Origin: Tumebacillus flagellatus
Lineage (GTDB): Bacteria > Bacillota > Bacilli > Tumebacillales > Tumebacillaceae
DNA length: 64,000 nucleotides
NCBI RefSeq assembly: GCF_000714935.1
Contig: NZ_JMIR01000012.1
Span: forward strand, 1-64,000
Direction: 5' to 3'
Below, in pieces: positions 62,538-64,000 of the stretch. Both the position numbers and the translations under genes were made by a program. Under the pieces are notes generated by a model. It saw only the letters and a program-made list of their open reading frames with translations, searched no databases and was not told the origin of the DNA. Positions within the stretch are counted from its first letter, which is position 1; each line of letters begins with the position of its first letter.

Positions 62538-64000
62538 ATGAACAAGCTCTTGCAAACCATCATGAAAAAACTTCATCGACGCCCGAAAACTCCGCCCGTG
62601 AACCCGCCGACGCCCAACATCCCGAAGCGGCAGATCGGCTCCTATAAGGACGACGTCCAAGAGCTGCAAGCGAGCTTCCAAGGCTGCGACGACGTGAAGA
62701 TCCGCGAACTGACGCCGGGCAAGATCACCGACTGCCCCGTCGCCGTCGCCTACATCGAATCCCTGATCAAAATCGACTGGATGGAATTTGCCTACTCGCA
62801 AATCCAAGCGTTAACCGACAAACCGGAACACCTGCGGCCTAACGAAACCTCGGGCTCCATGGAAATCGTGATGCTCAAAACGATCAAAGAAGCGGTCTCC
62901 TACGTCCTCGACGGCTGGACCGTTTTCATCGTGGAAAAAACCAACAAAGCCTACGCGGTCAACACCTACTTTCCGCCGATGCGCAACGTCGAGCGCTCCG
63001 AGACGGAAACGGTCATCCTCGGCCCGCAAGAAGCGTACACCGAGTCGATCCAAATCAACCTCTCGCTGTTGCGCAAACGGCTGAAGTCGACCGACCTGAA
63101 GATCACTTTCACCCGTGTCGGCCGCTATAACAAAAAATTCGTCGCCATCGCCTGGCTGGAGAGCATCGCGCCCAAGGAGTTCGTCGAATCGGTGCAAGCG
63201 CGCATCGAAGCGATCGACATCGACAACTTGACGGACGCCGGGGATTTCGCCCAGCTGATCGACGACAACCCCTATTCGCCGTTTCCGCAATATCACATGA
63301 CGGAGCGCCCGGAGCGCATCGTCTCGCACCTGTGCGACGGCAAAGTGGCGATCTTCAACGACGGCAGCCCGTTTGTACTCTCCGGACCCGCGTCGTTCAT
63401 CGAGTTCTTTCAGTCCTCCGAGGACTATGACAACCGCTGGTTGAGCGCTTCGGTCATCCGCACCCTGCGCTTGATCGGTGTCTTGATCTCGATTTCGCTC
63501 TCCGCGCTCTACGTCGCCGTCGTGACGTTTCACTACCAACTGATTCCGACCAACATGCTCGTGCCTTTGACCGAGTCTAGATCGCGCGTGCCGTTTCCGC
63601 CGCTGTATGAAACCCTGTTGATGGAAACCACCATCGAGCTGTTGCGCGAGGCGGGCGCCCGCTTGCCGACCAAAGTCGGGCAAACGATCGGCATCGTCGG
63701 CGGTATCGTCATCGGACAAGCGGCGGTCACCGCCGGTCTTACGTCCAACATCTTGATCATCTCCGTCGCGCTCTCCACCGTCGCTTCGTTTATCACGCCC
63801 AGCTACATCATGTCATCGGCGTTGCGCGCCATCCGCTTCCCGCTGATCTTGCTGGCGGGGATGTGGGGGTTGTACGGCATGTTTATCGGGTATCTGTTGA
63901 TGGTGATTCACTTCCTGCGCCTCTCGTCGCTTGGCAGTCCGTATCTGGTGCCGTTTGCTCCGCTGCGCTTGATCGACTGGAAAGACACCTTCTTGCGGGC
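62538..64000 (+). CDS. GerA-family spore germination protein, A subunit (partial)
   Basis: The frame is open from ATG 62538 (after GGAGGGGGG) to the window end, 487 codons so far. The soluble N-terminal part (about residues 1-300) has family blocks such as DCPVAVAYIESLI and YTESIQINLSLLRKRL. Membrane helices begin near residue 305. The hallmark PTNMLVPLTESRSRVPFPPL and ETTIELLREAGARLP with VGQTIGIVGGIVIGQAAV follow. Such proteins sit in the spore inner membrane as nutrient receptor A subunits or SpoVAF-like partners. Which one is not clear without the neighbours. Confidence 0.88.
   Translation, partial: MNKLLQTIMKKLHRRPKTPPVNPPTPNIPKRQIGSYKDDVQELQASFQGCDDVKIRELTPGKITDCPVAVAYIESLIKIDWMEFAYSQIQALTDKPEHLRPNETSGSMEIVMLKTIKEAVSYVLDGWTVFIVEKTNKAYAVNTYFPPMRNVERSETETVILGPQEAYTESIQINLSLLRKRLKSTDLKITFTRVGRYNKKFVAIAWLESIAPKEFVESVQARIEAIDIDNLTDAGDFAQLIDDNPYSPFPQYHMTERPERIVSHLCDGKVAIFNDGSPFVLSGPASFIEFFQSSEDYDNRWLSASVIRTLRLIGVLISISLSALYVAVVTFHYQLIPTNMLVPLTESRSRVPFPPLYETLLMETTIELLREAGARLPTKVGQTIGIVGGIVIGQAAVTAGLTSNILIISVALSTVASFITPSYIMSSALRAIRFPLILLAGMWGLYGMFIGYLLMVIHFLRLSSLGSPYLVPFAPLRLIDWKDTFLR

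Noticed and set aside
62427-63719. Minus-strand frames opposite the germination gene
   Set aside because: The plus-strand frame encodes a clear GerA-family protein with a ribosome site; the minus frames lack any domain.

Overview
The window looks like a chromosomal segment of a moderately GC-rich, endospore-forming Bacillales bacterium. A Tumebacillus- or Alicyclobacillaceae-like origin is inferred from gene content and synteny, not tested. It carries spoIID, spoIIQ, spoIIID, spoIIR and a gerA-type gene, AGGAGG-type ribosome sites with some GTG/TTG starts, an S-layer protein with SLH domains, and the Bacillus subtilis order murA-spoIID-spoIIQ-spoIIID-mbl-flhO-flhP-fabZ. Most genes are on the minus strand.

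Layout. 1-6.9 kb: S-layer gene with a long structured leader, then an operon of an SLH membrane protein, an O-antigen-ligase/polymerase-like protein and a glycosyltransferase. 7-9.1 kb: yvyE, a ComK-like regulator and a divergent small sigma factor. 9.2-15.9 kb: fabZ, a CDP-alcohol phosphatidyltransferase, flhP, flhO, mbl, spoIIID, spoIIQ, spoIID. 15.9-23.2 kb: an accessory island inserted between spoIID and murA. It holds two unknown exported or membrane proteins, an Rhs toxin with a CdiA-type tRNase tip and a likely immunity gene, decayed genes, and relics of murA and spoIID. 23.2-25.7 kb: murA, ywmB, ywzB. 25.8-42.9 kb: an 11-subunit complex I operon (nuoABCDHIJKLMN, no nuoEFG) directly downstream of the ATP synthase operon (atpIBEFHAGDC). 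43.1-50.2 kb: thiolase, an HTH-TPR regulator, mnaA, upp, glyA (with PurBox-like sites), ywlG, rpiB. 50.2-54.6 kb: an AAA ATPase with a frameshifted small partner, a YwlE-type arginine phosphatase with a long helical insertion, and an sbnA/sbnB pair for L-2,3-diaminopropionate. 54.7-64 kb: mntP, a Gly/Tyr-rich small protein, a c-di-AMP (ydaO-type) riboswitch in front of a short RCK_N-like protein, ywlC, a GNAT gene, spoIIR, prmC, prfA, a DUF1385 gene and, divergently, the 5' part of a gerA-family gene.

The respiratory block couples quinone reduction to proton pumping and ATP synthesis. The sporulation genes act in engulfment and mother-cell/forespore signalling. The most interesting accessory signals are the spoIID-murA duplication island, the riboswitch/RCK_N pair, the ComK-sigma pair, the AAA ATPase two-gene unit and several in-frame tandem repeats. 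Gene functions are assigned by reading protein sequences and synteny; no database search was run.
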